Source of the DNA: Clostridium sp.
Lineage (GTDB): Bacteria; Bacteroidota; Bacteroidia; Bacteroidales; Bacteroidaceae
Assembly: GCA_023663705.1 (NCBI GenBank)
Contig: JAMPGY010000003.1
Location: forward strand, 62,001-126,000
Direction of reading: 5' to 3'
Length of the DNA stretch: 64,000 nucleotides
Part shown: in pieces, positions 34,010 through 42,852 of the stretch
Layout: the number at the start of each line of letters is the position of its first letter
Position numbering within the stretch: the first letter of the stretch is position 1
Translations under genes and position numbers: made by a program
Notes under the pieces: generated by a model
Seen by the model: only the letters and a program-made list of their open reading frames with translations
The model's database searches: none
Told to the model about the DNA's origin: nothing

Positions 34010-34268
34010 AAAATCGTTTCGCAGTTTGTGTTGAGCGAAAAAAGCGCAGAAGTACTCAAAATCTGATTACCTTTTACACTTTTTTCGCTCATTTTTTATT
34101 TCCGTCTGCTTATTCTGAAATCTCCAAAATCAGAAAGCTAAAATCTGTATTTGACGGATTAAAATTCAATTCTTGCAGGTTTTTCGCAAAAATCAAAGAT
34201 TAGATCGTTATATGGCAAATTTAGATACCAGCAATATTTCTTTTTCAGGTGTTACTTTTATTGATATG

Positions 34269-35063
34269 CTATTTTTGCAATCTGTCTATTAATTGAGAGC
34301 GAACAAGGTCGTACCCCAACTGAGGATTGAACCCCCTCTCCGGACGGATAAGATTTTGTGTATCTCCTAAGAAATCAGAGTCAGACATCTTCTCTTCCAT
34401 ATTGTTAATGAACTGTTTGTATGTCGGTGGTTGTTGAACAACAAAAGACATATAACGGTGGTAACAACGCATAATTTCTTCGACATCAACTGATGCTTCA
34501 GACAAAGCGACATACAAGTCAAAAAGGTCGCGACCCTTTTTCCTTTGGTACAAGGCTCTCAGTTTTGTTCCCAACAGTTCATTTAAACGATATGTTGTTA
34601 CTTCGCACTTGCCGGAGAACCAACTATTTTCCATTTCAAATGGTATTTTGACTAATCCAAGTTCATTGAAATGCTCAAAACAGTTTATCTCGATTTTTAA
34701 GCGTAGAGGAATTGTGGGAGGTATTTCCGACTCCATACGAAACAACATCGTGTTATTATATCGTTTTTGTTTTGTTACTCTATCCGGCAAAAAATCCAAA
34801 ACTTCTCCAAGTCTGAACATTATTGGCTTTATCGGTCCGGGAGTAATTTGAACTAAGTCAATATCTTCACTATATCTGGGCTGTGGCGTCAGATATAGTT
34901 TATGAAGTGCGGTTCCTCCTCTGAAAGCTAATTGTGAAGCAAGAAACTCATCGCTAAAAATAGCGACTAACGCACGTGATATAATGAGGTCTTGCTCTAC
35001 TTGTGCGTTGTCATTCCATGGAACTATCTTATTCCATTGAGTTATGGCTGTTCTGTTTATCAT
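34269..35063 (-). CDS. abiEii: AbiEii-type nucleotidyltransferase toxin
   Basis: This protein of 264 residues has the nucleotidyltransferase motifs FRGGTALHKLYL and, downstream, RYSEDIDLVQI (the GG(T/S) and DxD of the AbiEii/DUF1814 fold), and KLRALYQRKKGRDLFDLY. In AbiE systems it transfers nucleotides and arrests growth, giving phage resistance. Its start overlaps the antitoxin stop in an ATGA arrangement (35060-35063), so the pair is translated together. Composition is AT-rich compared with the surrounding genes. Confidence 0.85.
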   Translation of the reverse strand: MINRTAITQWNKIVPWNDNAQVEQDLIISRALVAIFSDEFLASQLAFRGGTALHKLYLTPQPRYSEDIDLVQITPGPIKPIMFRLGEVLDFLPDRVTKQKRYNNTMLFRMESEIPPTIPLRLKIEINCFEHFNELGLVKIPFEMENSWFSGKCEVTTYRLNELLGTKLRALYQRKKGRDLFDLYVALSEASVDVEEIMRCYHRYMSFVVQQPPTYKQFINNMEEKMSDSDFLGDTQNLIRPERGFNPQLGYDLVRSQLIDRLQK

Positions 35064-35863
35064 ATTTCGTCAGTTTCTATTATCGTATTTACAAAAATTT
35101 TCCAACGGTTATTCCTTTCCGCGCAATCTTTTGGTTTGTTTATAGTTAGAGGAATATATTTGAAACGCTTTACATATGAAATCAATTCCATATATAGCGT
35201 ATCTGCAATTTCTGCTGCATTTAGAACTTCATCCAGTATATATCCCAATCGTTGAATAGTTGCGATTGATGTATAACCAAACAACTTATTGGAAGCACCA
35301 CGAAAATCTAATTTTTCTGTAAGTTCTTCCAATATAGTAGCTGCTCTTGAAAGTCCCCCTATATATTGCTCATATTGTACAATGTCAAGAGCTGTCAATT
35401 CTGCATTCGAATAATATATCACTCCTGTTTCAGAATTTTTTGATAACAAAAAATCTGTTGGAATTTCCTTGCGGTATATCCAAACAAGTGTATTGTTCTT
35501 TGATTGCGAAACAGAAGACTTTGGAAATACCGACATTACAGAAAATTTCTGTGGACGTTGATGAGCTGCACCATGAATTTCTGCCGCATTTAAGAGACTA
35601 ATATAATAAGGCTTGTTTAGATACGACATCAACTGATCTATGTAATATATCGGTGGTACCATTCTTTTGGCAGCATAATGAGGAGGAATAATAACGTAGA
35701 AACCTTTATAGACCGGATATATAATACCTTGTGATGACATACGGAACAAATCATTTTTAATGACCTGCTCTGAATAATGTGGTAATGCCAACCTAATTTC
35801 TTCAACTGAAAAAGTTGGAAATCCACTTATCTCTCTATCTCTAATCCATTCACGTATTGTCAT
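35060..35863 (-). CDS. abiEi: AbiEi-type antitoxin
   Basis: The start is ATG 35863 (MTIREWIRDREISGF), giving 267 residues. A further upstream in-frame TTG lies inside the promoter and is rejected. The N-terminal winged-helix region (FSVEEIRLALPHYSEQVIKN, GIIYPVYKGFYVI) should bind its own promoter and repress. A C-terminal antitoxin domain follows (PYYISLLNAAEIHGAAHQRP). It precedes and overlaps the toxin gene. The AT-rich pair lies between a small-gene operon and a hairpin element and looks like inserted cargo. Confidence 0.85.
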   Translation of the reverse strand: MTIREWIRDREISGFPTFSVEEIRLALPHYSEQVIKNDLFRMSSQGIIYPVYKGFYVIIPPHYAAKRMVPPIYYIDQLMSYLNKPYYISLLNAAEIHGAAHQRPQKFSVMSVFPKSSVSQSKNNTLVWIYRKEIPTDFLLSKNSETGVIYYSNAELTALDIVQYEQYIGGLSRAATILEELTEKLDFRGASNKLFGYTSIATIQRLGYILDEVLNAAEIADTLYMELISYVKRFKYIPLTINKPKDCAERNNRWKIFVNTIIETDEI

Positions 35864-35880
35864 AATGCGTAATTTTAGTG

Positions 35881-35888
35881 CAAAGGTA
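35881..35888 (-). promoter_or_regulatory. -7 box of the abiE operon
   Basis: TACCTTTG on the minus strand, 17 nt upstream of the abiEi ATG, giving a very short leader. A TTGG about 23 nt further up is a weak -33. The AbiEi N-terminal DNA-binding domain would be expected to act here. Confidence 0.5.
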
Positions 35889-35975
35889 CTCAAAAAATGA
35901 TTACCATTGCACCAAGACGATGCATATTTCGTTCAATGGGTAATTTTTCCATATTCTTCCATAAACAACCATCCT

Positions 35976-36155
35976 AAGTCACGCTTCACTCACTAAGTCC
36001 CTTTAATAAGTTAACTCGGAGGACGATACCTTCCACGTTCGAGCCTCCGGTTTTCGCGCAAAAAATTCCCTGCGGTAATTTTTCACCCGAAAAAACGCTC
36101 CGGTATCGCCGTCCGAGTTGGGGAAAAGGTCGGGACTTAGCAAGCGAAGCGACCT
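35976..36155. repeat. Long imperfect hairpin element, copy 3 of 6 (most diverged)
   Basis: Outer arms around CGCTTC-CTCAC-AAGTCCC (from 35976) pair with GGGACTTAG and GCGAAGCG (to 36155). The inner arms AACTCGGA and GATACC pair with GGTATC and TCCGAGTT. The core keeps GGTTTTCG, CAAAAAATT, GCGGTAATTTTT and CCCGAAAA but lacks the GCAAGGTC of the other copies. It lies between the abiE promoter region and the leader of the DUF3945 gene. Confidence 0.65.
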
Positions 36156-36573
36156 ACGACGCATAGGACAAGGTCAAGATAAAACCGGACGGCGGTATTT
36201 TACACAATCAGACCATCTCAATTGGAACAGCCGCACTATCGGCAAAACCTTTCCCTTTCGGCAGCCTGTTTTATCAGAAATACCGGAAAGCGGGGACAAA
36301 AGCAGCTCGCTCCCAACTCTGCATAATACAGGTTTTCTTTTTCTCCTCTTCGTCCCCTTTCCCTGCCTCGGTTACTCTCTGCCTTCCCGTACCTTGTTCC
36401 GCTTTTCCCCCTCTGTTTTTTCCTTTTTCGTTCCCATGCTGTCACCCCTGCGGTGAAACATGATGACAAGCGATGTAATGTGTAGTTCAACGCTTTACAA
36501 ATCAATTATTTATCAAAATATGCCATATATATTTGCAGTGACAATCTCAATTATCAACCTTAAAAAAGCAGTT
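36156..36573 (+). promoter_or_regulatory. Leader and promoter region of the DUF3945 gene
   Basis: A 418-nt gap without a gene I trust; most of it is pyrimidine-rich on the plus strand. It contains the third operator-like motif (36457-36478, GATGACAAGCGATG) and a perfect -7 box TATATTTG (36528-36535). The sequence between motif and -7 box resembles the traE promoter (TTTAC-AAATCAA then TATAT). The start ATG is 36574. Confidence 0.5.
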
Positions 36574-38337
36574 ATGGCAAAGAAAAATGTAAGGGACGAA
36601 CCCTTGACGCCGCAAGTGACCGAGAACGACCAGATGAGCGACATCGTGTTCATCCTCGACAAGATGGAACTGATTTTACAGGCGGTGTCCAAAATCGGAA
36701 AGGACGGCAAGTACAGCACCGTTCCGGCGGACAAGGAGCACCAGAACTCCTTCCTGAAAATCGACCGGTACGCCAACATCTTCGAGAACTTCATCAAGAA
36801 CTTCTGGAGCCAGCTCAAGGATCCGACCCGTTTCGGCATCCTCTCCGTCAAGGAGGACACGCTGGACAGCCCGGAAGTAAAGCAGGCCATCGAAGACCTC
36901 GCCGCCGGAAAGCAGACAAAAGCCGTGGAGGACTTCCTCAAAAAATACGAGGTCATCCCGCGCGGCAAGGAAAACCAAAGTATCAACAATCAAAATCAAG
37001 AAGAAATGGCAAAGAAAAATGAAACCCAGCAGCAGGCCGTCCCGGGTGACGGCACGCAGCAGCCCAAGTACCGCTACAACGAATCCATGATCAATTGGGA
37101 GGAACTGAAGAACTTCGGACTTTCCCGTGAATACCTCATGGAGCGCGGTCTCCTCGACCAGATGCTCAAGGGCTACAAGACCAACCAGGTGGTTCCCATC
37201 AGCATGAATTTCGGTTCCGCCGTGTTGCGCACCGATGCCCGCCTTTCGTTCCAGCAGTCCGTGGGCGGCCCTATAGTGCTCGGCATCCACGGCATCCGCC
37301 AGAAACCCGAACTCGAACGCCCGTACTTCGGCCACATCTTCTCCGACGAGGACAAGAAGAACCTGTTGGAGACCGGCAACATGGGGCGTGTAGTGGAACT
37401 GAAGGGACGCAACGGCGAGTACATCCCGTCCTTCATCAGCATCGACAAACTCACCAACGAGGTGGTCGCCATGCGTGCGGAAAACGCCTTCATCCCGAAA
37501 GAAATCAAGGGTGTGAAACTGACCGAGCAGGAAATCAACGACCTGCGCGAAGGCAAGAAGGTGTTCATCGAGGGCATGATTTCCAACAGTGGCAAGGAAT
37601 TCGACGCCCATATCCAGGTCAATGCCGAGCGCAGGGGCATCGAATACATCTTCGAGAACGACAAGCTCTTCAACCGCCAGTCGCTGGGCGGTGTGGAACT
37701 CACCAAACAGCAGATTGAAGACCTCAATGCAGGCAAGGCCATTTTCGTGGAGGGGATGGAACGCAAGGACGGCGAGATATTCTCCTCGTATGTGAAGCTG
37801 GACGAGGCCACGGGCAGGCCCTCCTACACCCGTTACAATCCGGACTCCCCGGAGGGAGCGCGCGAAATCTACATCCCCATGGAAATCAACGGCGTGAAAA
37901 TAACCGCCGAGGAACAGCAGCAACTGCGCGAGGGCAAGGTCATCTTCCTCAATGACATGGTAAACCGCAATGGCGAGGAGTTTTCCTCTTTCATAAAGGC
38001 AGACCTGGAGACGGGACGCCTGAGCTATTCACGCACGCCGGACGGCTTCGACCAGCGTGCCGAGTTCAAGATACCGGACAAGGTATGGGACGTGCAACTG
38101 ACCCGGAAACAGCGTGCCGACCTCCAGAGCGGCAAGGCGGTACTGGTCGAGGGCATCAAGGGCTACGACGGCAAGACCATCTCCCAGTATGTCAAGGCGA
38201 ACTTCAACCAGGGCAGGCTGGACTTCTACAACGAGAACCCGGACCGCAAGCGTGACGCCTCGCAACGCAACGTGGTGGCGGATGCGCAGAAACAAAGGCA
38301 GGACAACGGCAAGTCCAAGGGGGCAAGCATCGCCTGA
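36574..38337 (+). CDS. DUF3945 repeat protein with DUF4099 domain
   Basis: This protein of 587 residues starts at ATG 36574 (MAKKNVRDEPLTP); earlier starts lie inside the promoter. After an N-terminal segment there is a linker rich in Gln/Asn and a DUF4099-like part (MINWEELKNFGLSREYLMER). Four tandem DUF3945 repeats of about 60 residues follow, each with (G/D)V-(L/I)T-xQ...LxxGKxxFxEGM and a Gly/Lys/Asp segment. Repeats start near GVKLTEQE, GVELTKQQ, GVKITAEE and DVQLTRKQ. Such proteins are common beside the topoisomerase gene in Bacteroidales elements; their function is unknown. Confidence 0.75.
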   Translation: MAKKNVRDEPLTPQVTENDQMSDIVFILDKMELILQAVSKIGKDGKYSTVPADKEHQNSFLKIDRYANIFENFIKNFWSQLKDPTRFGILSVKEDTLDSPEVKQAIEDLAAGKQTKAVEDFLKKYEVIPRGKENQSINNQNQEEMAKKNETQQQAVPGDGTQQPKYRYNESMINWEELKNFGLSREYLMERGLLDQMLKGYKTNQVVPISMNFGSAVLRTDARLSFQQSVGGPIVLGIHGIRQKPELERPYFGHIFSDEDKKNLLETGNMGRVVELKGRNGEYIPSFISIDKLTNEVVAMRAENAFIPKEIKGVKLTEQEINDLREGKKVFIEGMISNSGKEFDAHIQVNAERRGIEYIFENDKLFNRQSLGGVELTKQQIEDLNAGKAIFVEGMERKDGEIFSSYVKLDEATGRPSYTRYNPDSPEGAREIYIPMEINGVKITAEEQQQLREGKVIFLNDMVNRNGEEFSSFIKADLETGRLSYSRTPDGFDQRAEFKIPDKVWDVQLTRKQRADLQSGKAVLVEGIKGYDGKTISQYVKANFNQGRLDFYNENPDRKRDASQRNVVADAQKQRQDNGKSKGASIA

Positions 38338-38376
38338 GCGTGAATCAACTGAATGTCAAATCAAAAAAGATGAAAT

Positions 38377-38637
38377 ATGAATACGGACAATAAGGACAAC
38401 ACGCCTTTCAAGGCGGAAGACGTGAACTGGGAAGAACTGGCGGGAATCGGTATCCTGAAGGACGAGCTGGAGATGTCGGGGGAACTTGGCACGCTGCTCA
38501 AGGGTGAAAAGACGAACGTGATGCCGCTCAGCCTCGTGCTGCTCGGCGTGGACGTGGTGATGGACGCCACCCTGCAACTGGTGCGCAAGGACGGCGGCAC
38601 ACTGATTGAAATCCTCGGTGTCAAGCCGGTGGCCTGA
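38377..38637 (+). CDS. Small DUF4099-like protein
   Basis: This protein of 86 residues has VNWEELAGIGILKDELEMSG and GTLLKGEKTNVMPLSLVLLG, which line up with MINWEELKNFGLSREYLMER and LLDQMLKGYKTNQVVPISMN of the neighbouring DUF3945 protein. It is thus a stand-alone copy of that domain, probably derived by duplication. It starts 39 nt after the DUF3945 stop and precedes the topoisomerase gene. Confidence 0.65.
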   Translation: MNTDNKDNTPFKAEDVNWEELAGIGILKDELEMSGELGTLLKGEKTNVMPLSLVLLGVDVVMDATLQLVRKDGGTLIEILGVKPVA

Positions 38638-38733
38638 CAAACGCCCATCCATTATAACAAGTAAAAAATGTCAAACCGCCGTTTCCCGTTTTTCCGGTTC
38701 CGGTAGCGGGGAACGGCTTAAATTTTATCCGAA

Positions 38734-40830
38734 ATGAAAGCAATCATAGCAGAAAAACCGAGTGTCGGCATGGATATCGCCCGTGTGGTCGGGGCTAACG
38801 ACAAGAAGGACGGCTACTGTATTGGTAACGGCTATATGGTCACGTGGGCGTTGGGACACTTGGTGTCGCTCGCCATGCCTGGCGCATACGGCTACACGAA
38901 AACCACCGCCGAAGACCTTCCGATGCTGCCTGACCCGTTCCGGCTGGTGTCCCGTCAGGTCAGGACGGACAAAGGGCTGGTGACGGACATCGCCGCCGCC
39001 AAACAACTGAAGGTCATCGACAGCGTGTTCGACCGGTGCGACAGCATCATCGTGGCCACCGACTGTGCCCGTGAGGGAGAACTTATCTTCCGGTGGATCT
39101 ATTCCTACCTGGGCTACACCAAACCGTTTCAACGCCTGTGGATCTCCTCGCTCACGGACGAGGCCATCCGCGAGGGCATGGCGAACCTGAAGGACGGCAG
39201 GGACTACGACAGCCTGTATGCCGCCGCCGACTGTCGGGCGAAGGCGGACTGGCTGGTGGGCATGAACGCGAGCCGCGCGCTGGCGGTAGCTTCCGGCTCA
39301 GCGAACAACTCCATCGGGCGTGTGCAGACCCCGACGCTCGCCATGATCTGTGCCCGCTTCAAGGAGAACCGGAATTTCGTATCTACCCCTTACTGGCAAC
39401 TGCACCTCACGCTGAAACGGCAGGACGCGCACCGCATGTTCATCCATACGGAAGAGTTCAAGGATAAGGAAGCGGCAGAAGCGGCATACCGGAAAATCAC
39501 TTCCGATTCTGTGGCAACAATCACCAAGGCGGAACGCAAAAGGACTTTCCAACAGGCTCCGCTCCTGTACGACCTGACCACGCTCCAGAAGGAGTGCAAC
39601 ATCCATTACGACCTGACGGCGGAGAAGACCCTCTCCATCGCACAGTCTTTATACGAAAAGAAACTGGTTTCCTATCCGAGGACAGGAAGCCGTTATATCC
39701 CCAAGGATGTCATGCCGCACATTCCTTCCCTGCTGGAGAAAGTGGCCATGATGCCGGAATTCGGGGAATACGGACAGTCTTTCGACCTATCCAATCTGAA
39801 CACCCGCAGTGTGGACAGCTCGAAAGTGACCGACCACCATGCACTGATTATCACGGGCATCTTACCCGAAGGGCTGTCAGAGGCGGAATCCACTGTTTAC
39901 GTCCTGATAGCCGGAAGAATGCTGGAGGCGTTCTCACCGCCTTGCGAGAAGGAACTTTCAGTCGTGGAATGTTCCTGCGAGGGAATGGTGTTCCGCTCCC
40001 GTTCTTCCACCATCGTCAACCCGGGCTGGCGAGGCGTGTTCGCCAGGAAGGAGGATCGGGAGAAGGACGAACCGGAACGTGACGGTGGAACGGCGGAGTT
40101 CGCCGAAGGCGAGACCGTCCCGGTCATGGGACACGGGATGGCGCAGAAAAAGACCATGCCCAAGCCGCTGTACACGGAAGCCACCCTGCTGGCGGCAATG
40201 GAGAGCTGCGGGAAAAACATCACGGACGAACAGGCGAAGGAGGCCATCAAGGACTTGGGCATCGGCACACCTGCTACCCGTGCCGCCATCATCTCCACAC
40301 TGCTCAAACGCGACTATATCGCCCGCTCCGGCAAGAGCATCATCCCGACCGAAAAAGGGCTGTATGTCTACGAGGCGGTGAAGGACATGCGCGTGGCGGA
40401 CGTGGAACTGACGGGCAGCTGGGAGAAGACCCTGGCGCAGGTAGAGGGGCATACCCTCGACACGGGGACTTTCATGCAGTCCATCCGGGATTACACCCGC
40501 AGAGCAACCGAAGAGATCCTGCGCCTGGATTTTCCAGCCATGCAGGAAAAGGCATTCACCTGCCCCAAGTGCAAGGCGGGGAAAATCATCCTCCGTTCCA
40601 AAGTCGCCAGGTGCGACCATGACGGGTGCGGGCTGCTGGTATTCCGCCGCGTCCTGAACAAGGAACTGACCGACAGCCACCTGGAGCAGCTTTTCTCTTC
40701 CGGCACCACCAGGCTTATCAAGGGGTTCAAGGGAAAGAAAGGCGTGGCGTTCGATGCCGCCGTCACTTTCGATGCGGAGTACAACACGGTATTCTCGTTC
40801 CCCAAAACCGGGAATGGAAAGAGAAAATAA
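38734..40830 (+). CDS. topB: Type IA DNA topoisomerase (TopB-like)
   Basis: This protein of 698 residues has an N-terminal TOPRIM with AIIAEKPSVGMDIARVVG and ATDCAREGELIFRWIYSYLG, and the core with active-site Tyr in KKLVSYPRTGSRYIPKD. GIGTPATRAAIISTLLKRDY follows, and a C-terminal four-cysteine zinc-finger-like segment (CPKCKAGKIILRS, then C..DGCG). It relaxes or decatenates DNA via a 5' phosphotyrosine, probably during transfer or circular-form replication. A long hairpin element begins 10 nt after its stop. Confidence 0.9.
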   Translation: MKAIIAEKPSVGMDIARVVGANDKKDGYCIGNGYMVTWALGHLVSLAMPGAYGYTKTTAEDLPMLPDPFRLVSRQVRTDKGLVTDIAAAKQLKVIDSVFDRCDSIIVATDCAREGELIFRWIYSYLGYTKPFQRLWISSLTDEAIREGMANLKDGRDYDSLYAAADCRAKADWLVGMNASRALAVASGSANNSIGRVQTPTLAMICARFKENRNFVSTPYWQLHLTLKRQDAHRMFIHTEEFKDKEAAEAAYRKITSDSVATITKAERKRTFQQAPLLYDLTTLQKECNIHYDLTAEKTLSIAQSLYEKKLVSYPRTGSRYIPKDVMPHIPSLLEKVAMMPEFGEYGQSFDLSNLNTRSVDSSKVTDHHALIITGILPEGLSEAESTVYVLIAGRMLEAFSPPCEKELSVVECSCEGMVFRSRSSTIVNPGWRGVFARKEDREKDEPERDGGTAEFAEGETVPVMGHGMAQKKTMPKPLYTEATLLAAMESCGKNITDEQAKEAIKDLGIGTPATRAAIISTLLKRDYIARSGKSIIPTEKGLYVYEAVKDMRVADVELTGSWEKTLAQVEGHTLDTGTFMQSIRDYTRRATEEILRLDFPAMQEKAFTCPKCKAGKIILRSKVARCDHDGCGLLVFRRVLNKELTDSHLEQLFSSGTTRLIKGFKGKKGVAFDAAVTFDAEYNTVFSFPKTGNGKRK

Positions 40831-40840
40831 CACCGTCATT

Positions 40841-40993
40841 CCAATTCGCGGGCAAAGGTAGCGCACCGCCCTTTTCCACCGGCAAGGTCAGGCCCTCCGG
40901 GTTTCGGGAAAAATCATCCTCGCGCCGCTCCGGTATTTTCCTCCGAAAACCTTGCCTGTGGAGGCGGTACGCGTTCCGGCCCTTGAAATTGGA
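40841..40993. repeat. Long imperfect hairpin element, copy 4 of 6
   Basis: Left arm CCAATT ... GGGC ... GCGC-ACCGCC ... CCAC-GGCAAGGT pairs with its complement ending AATTGG at 40993. The core has GGTCAGGCCC, GGGTTTCGGGAAAAATC, CTCCGGTATTTTCC and CGAAAACCTTGCC. It is immediately downstream of the topoisomerase gene and upstream of the 78-residue membrane protein gene. Confidence 0.78.
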
Positions 40994-41026
40994 AAAGACT
41001 GTTTCACCCGTTAATAATAAGGTATC

Positions 41027-41263
41027 ATGAAGACAAGGGAATGTATCAATAAGATTAAAGCGAGCGGATGGGTACGGACCACCGCGTTGGGCGTTGCTGC
41101 CTTCATCGTGTTCGGTTATATGTACACACGGGGCATATCCCCCGTGTGGGCTGCGGTAGCCATCGTGTGCTTCAGGGGATTCTTCAGGTTCCTCTACCGG
41201 ATAGCCTGCCTTCTGGTGGCTGCCGCCATACTTTTCTGCATCCTCAGTTTTCTGGTATCCTGA
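41027..41263 (+). CDS. Small membrane protein
   Basis: This protein of 78 residues has a basic N-terminus (TRECINKIKASGWVRT) followed by two or three hydrophobic segments (TALGVAAFIVFGYMY, WAAVAIVCFRGFFRFLY, LLVAAAILFCILSFLVS). It is predicted to lie in the inner membrane. No family is recognised. It sits between a long hairpin element and an intrinsic terminator, so it may be a separate transcription unit. Confidence 0.6.
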   Translation: MKTRECINKIKASGWVRTTALGVAAFIVFGYMYTRGISPVWAAVAIVCFRGFFRFLYRIACLLVAAAILFCILSFLVS

Positions 41264-41323
41264 CACTATACGGGTATGAAACATAACCGTTATCCAACAA
41301 TATACCGCATGATCTTACGAATA

Positions 41324-41351
41324 GGGGCTGTCCTACCGGGCGGCCCTTTTT
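41324..41351 (+). terminator. Intrinsic terminator
   Basis: The GC-rich stem GGGCTGTCC / GGGCGGCCC (41325-41333 and 41338-41346, with two G-T pairs) has loop TACC and is followed directly by TTTTT. It fits rho-independent termination after the small membrane protein gene. Confidence 0.75.
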
Positions 41352-41419
41352 GTTTCCCGTGTCCCATGAGAGTAAAGGCAATAAAGACGGTAATCAAAAG
41401 AGAAGGGATGAAGAATACA

Positions 41420-41600
41420 GGCTTGGCAGACCGGGAACTACCGGGCAAAGTTGGCAAATGCTTCTTTTCGGACGGCAAGGTCAGGCCTTCTGGTTTCGGA
41501 AAAAATCATCCTCACTGCGTTGCGGTATTTTTCCCGAAAACCTTGCCTTACCGGAAGCATTTACCGTCCGGCCCTTGTAGTTCAACGGGCTGCCAAAGCC
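41420..41600. repeat. Long imperfect hairpin element, copy 5 of 6
   Basis: Outer arms GGCTTGGCAGACCG and GAACTA (left) pair with TAGTTC and CGGGCTGCCAAAGCC (right). AAATGCTTC pairs with GAAGCATTT, and the core has GCAAGGTCAGGCC, GGTTTCGGAAAAAATC, GTTGCGGTATTTTT and CCCGAAAACCTTGCC. It separates the terminator from the 73-residue gene at 41632. Confidence 0.78.
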
Positions 41601-41631
41601 CGAGTATTCACAATTAAAAAATAAAGAAGTC

Positions 41632-41853
41632 ATGAACCAAGCATTTGCAACAAGCGCACCGCCGGCACCCATGGGGATGCCCATGCCGGTAACGAGAAGG
41701 AAAAGACGGGTGGAACCGGAGCCCGCCATCAAGTTCCCGCCACGTGGGACGACCGGGCCGGTACACATCTCCACCCTGTTGAACCCCGTCCTGGAAATAT
41801 GCCGCCATCCCGACAGGAACCGGCTGTTGGCCAAACTATTCAGTGAAGAATAA
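41632..41853 (+). CDS. Small hypothetical protein upstream of the PRTRC cassette
   Basis: This protein of 73 residues has an N-terminal Ala/Pro/Met-rich region and a basic patch (VTRRKRRVEPEP), then TGPVHISTLLNPVLEICRHP and LLAKLFSEE. It begins 31 nt after the hairpin element and ends 32 nt before the PRTRC E gene, suggesting one operon. No family is recognised. Confidence 0.6.
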   Translation: MNQAFATSAPPAPMGMPMPVTRRKRRVEPEPAIKFPPRGTTGPVHISTLLNPVLEICRHPDRNRLLAKLFSEE

Positions 41854-41885
41854 AACCGAGTAATAACTTTTAATACGTCAAGATT

Positions 41886-42848
41886 ATGTTTTTTACAGCA
41901 ATCCACCAGATGATGACAGAAGGCGTGGATCTCACGCTCGTCATCCGCAAAGCGAACGGACAACTGACAGTATCCACACTGCCGAAGTCGAACGGGCTGA
42001 AAGACGAAGCCCAGAACCACCTCGTCCCCTTGACCGTCAGCGGACTGCCGCAGGAACTGGACGCAGGTTTCCTGCAAGCCGTCGCACGGCCGATACAGAA
42101 GGCGGCGGGCCTGATTTCCAATATGGCGCAATTCGAGGCGCAGGCTGAGAAGGCCGCATCCGAGAGCAAGGCGGCAAAGGAAACGAAGGCGAAGGAGACG
42201 AAAGAGGAAAAGGAGAAGCGGGAGAAGTACGAGAAGCACTTCAAGAAGGCGGAGGAACTGATTGCCGCAGAGAACCACAAGGACGCGATTGCCGTGCTCG
42301 GACAGGCACGCCTTTACGCCAAGCCGCAAGACCAGAAGAAGATTGACGGGATGGTGGCGGAACAGACAAAGGCGATGAACAAGGGCAGCCTGTTTGAGCT
42401 GATGGATGAAGCCGCTCCACAGCCGCAGGCACAACCGGCACAACAACCACGGCAGGCTCCACAGTATCCCCAGCAACCGCAGGCGCAAAGACCGATGGCG
42501 GCACAGCAGGTACCCGGCGGACAGCAGAGACCGGTAGCCAACCCTCAGCCACGGCAGGAGATGTGGCCGCCGCAACAACCGCCGCAGGGACCGGCACAAT
42601 ATTACACCCAGCCACAGCCGCAACCCTACATGGGACAGCAGCCCGTACCGCAGCAGCCACCGCAACCAGCCCACGCAGTATATCCAGGAGCGCATTGGCA
42701 GGAGCCGGTACAACACCCGGAAGAACTGAACCCGCATTACCATGCCGGAGATGACGAACCGAACTACCGTCCGGAGGATTATGAGGAATATCCCGACTTC
42801 CCGCAATCCATGTTGGAAAATCATGTTTCACAATATCAAGCAGTATAG
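41886..42848 (+). CDS. PRTRC system protein E
   Basis: This protein of 320 residues has an N-terminal domain (MFFTAIHQMMTEGVDLTLVI, LPQELDAGFLQAVARPIQKA, AKETKEEKEKREKYEKHFKK) that matches what I know of PRTRC protein E. A Pro/Gln-rich tail of about 180 residues (PAQQPRQAPQYPQQ) makes it much longer than usual. The N-terminal globular part ends near residue 150. It is the first gene of the PRTRC cassette; its role is unknown. Confidence 0.75.
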   Translation: MFFTAIHQMMTEGVDLTLVIRKANGQLTVSTLPKSNGLKDEAQNHLVPLTVSGLPQELDAGFLQAVARPIQKAAGLISNMAQFEAQAEKAASESKAAKETKAKETKEEKEKREKYEKHFKKAEELIAAENHKDAIAVLGQARLYAKPQDQKKIDGMVAEQTKAMNKGSLFELMDEAAPQPQAQPAQQPRQAPQYPQQPQAQRPMAAQQVPGGQQRPVANPQPRQEMWPPQQPPQGPAQYYTQPQPQPYMGQQPVPQQPPQPAHAVYPGAHWQEPVQHPEELNPHYHAGDDEPNYRPEDYEEYPDFPQSMLENHVSQYQAV

Positions 42849-42852
42849 GACT

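Noticed and set aside
36118..36456. Open frame of 112 codons between hairpin copy 3 and the DUF3945 promoter
   Set aside because: It starts within the hairpin, is in pyrimidine-rich sequence and shows no domain or ribosome site.
41276..41617. Open frame of 113 codons on the plus strand
   Set aside because: It covers an intrinsic terminator and a long hairpin element; composition reflects the repeats and not a protein.
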